This document shows positions 5,836-6,242 of a stretch of 6,242 bases of DNA, in pieces; the first letter of the stretch is position 1; each line of letters opens with the position of its first letter. Below the pieces are notes generated by a model. That model saw only the letters and a list, made by a program, of their open reading frames with translations. It was not told the DNA's origin and searched no databases. Origin of the DNA: Betaproteobacteria bacterium. GTDB lineage: Bacteria > Pseudomonadota > Gammaproteobacteria > Burkholderiales > Nitrosomonadaceae. The stretch lies in contig JAHZIU010000014.1 of NCBI GenBank assembly GCA_022601315.1, positions 1-6,242 on the forward strand, read 5' to 3'. The position numbers were made by a program, and so were the translations under genes.

Positions 5836-6242
5836 TTATTCATGTCCTAGGCTTTTTAATACATTTACGTTATCTGCCCACCCACTCCTTACTTTAACCC
5901 AGACTTCTAGGTAAACTTTATTACCAAAAGTTTTTTCCATATCTTTGCGGGCCTGGCTAGCAATCAATTTAATTTTTTCTCCGTTCTTGCCAAGAATAAT
6001 AGCTTTTTGGTTCACTTTGTCCACTAAAATAGACGCATAAATTTTATGTAAGTTACCTTCAATTTTAAATTGTTCAATTACAACACTCGTTGCGTATGGT
6101 ATTTCTTCACCAATTAAACGAAATAATTTTTCACGTAGTAATTCTGCTGCCACAAAACGTTCACTACGATCAGTAAATTCGTCTTCGGTAAACAGTCGCG
6201 GTGCTTCGGGAAGATAAGTTCGAATTGTATCAAGTAATTCGG
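5836..6242 (-). CDS. era: GTPase Era, C-terminal KH-domain part (5' end outside the window)
   Basis: The last 134 residues of Era, an essential GTPase that binds the 3' end of 16S rRNA and helps mature the 30S subunit. The frame is open to the right edge, so the N-terminal GTP-binding domain lies outside. Visible family blocks in order: [20 protein letters not shown], then [20 protein letters not shown] linking to the KH domain, [20 protein letters not shown] with the RNA-binding GxxG loop (GKNG), [10 protein letters not shown], and the terminal [16 protein letters not shown] ending in LKSLGHE. This matches the E. coli C terminus nearly position for position. The stop is TAA at 5838-5836. pdxJ begins 41 bp later and no recO intervenes. 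Confidence 0.97.
   Translation of the reverse strand, partial: ELLDTIRTYLPEAPRLFTEDEFTDRSERFVAAELLREKLFRLIGEEIPYATSVVIEQFKIEGNLHKIYASILVDKVNQKAIILGKNGEKIKLIASQARKDMEKTFGNKVYLEVWVKVRSGWADNVNVLKSLGHE

Noticed and set aside
5836..6153. A separate 105-aa gene starting at GTG 6153
   Set aside because: The frame stays open upstream to the window edge and the upstream residues match Era ([11 protein letters not shown]), so the GTG is an internal valine codon.

Overview
The window reads as bacterial chromosome, most likely from a fairly AT-rich betaproteobacterium. A Nitrosomonas-like organism is my best guess, based only on protein flavour, base composition and gene order. Every gene I can support lies on the minus strand, so transcription runs from high to low coordinates. 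No RNA genes, insertion sequences or CRISPR arrays are visible.

Right-hand block (about 3661-6242): a compact housekeeping operon. In transcription order it holds the 3' part of era (ribosome-assembly GTPase, cut by the window edge), pdxJ (pyridoxine 5'-phosphate synthase), acpS (holo-ACP synthase) and nagZ (cytoplasmic beta-N-acetylglucosaminidase of peptidoglycan recycling). The genes are tightly packed: 41 bp between era and pdxJ, a GTGA stop/start overlap between pdxJ and acpS, and 2 bp between acpS and nagZ. This is the well-known rnc-era-recO-pdxJ-acpS-nagZ order, except that recO, normally between era and pdxJ, is absent.

Middle (3384-3660): a 277-bp AT-rich non-coding stretch separates the two blocks. 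It carries a candidate extended -10 promoter, two 21-bp imperfect palindromes of the form TTGAT-N11-ATCAA with centres 75 bp apart, and a short tandem direct repeat just before the first downstream gene.

Left-hand block (1-3383): an accessory gene set. In order: two related uncharacterised proteins (216 and 234 aa, clear paralogues of each other), a long DyP-type haem peroxidase (507 aa) with the expected haem and catalytic residues and no export signal, and the N-terminal 128 codons of a cytochrome P450-like protein that runs off the left edge. Spacings of 23, 58 and 36 bp and a shared direction suggest one operon. Two haem oxidative enzymes next to a paralogous pair of unknown proteins look like an intracellular oxidative or tailoring pathway. 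Its substrate cannot be read from the sequence. This block is the part of the window most likely to hold something undescribed.
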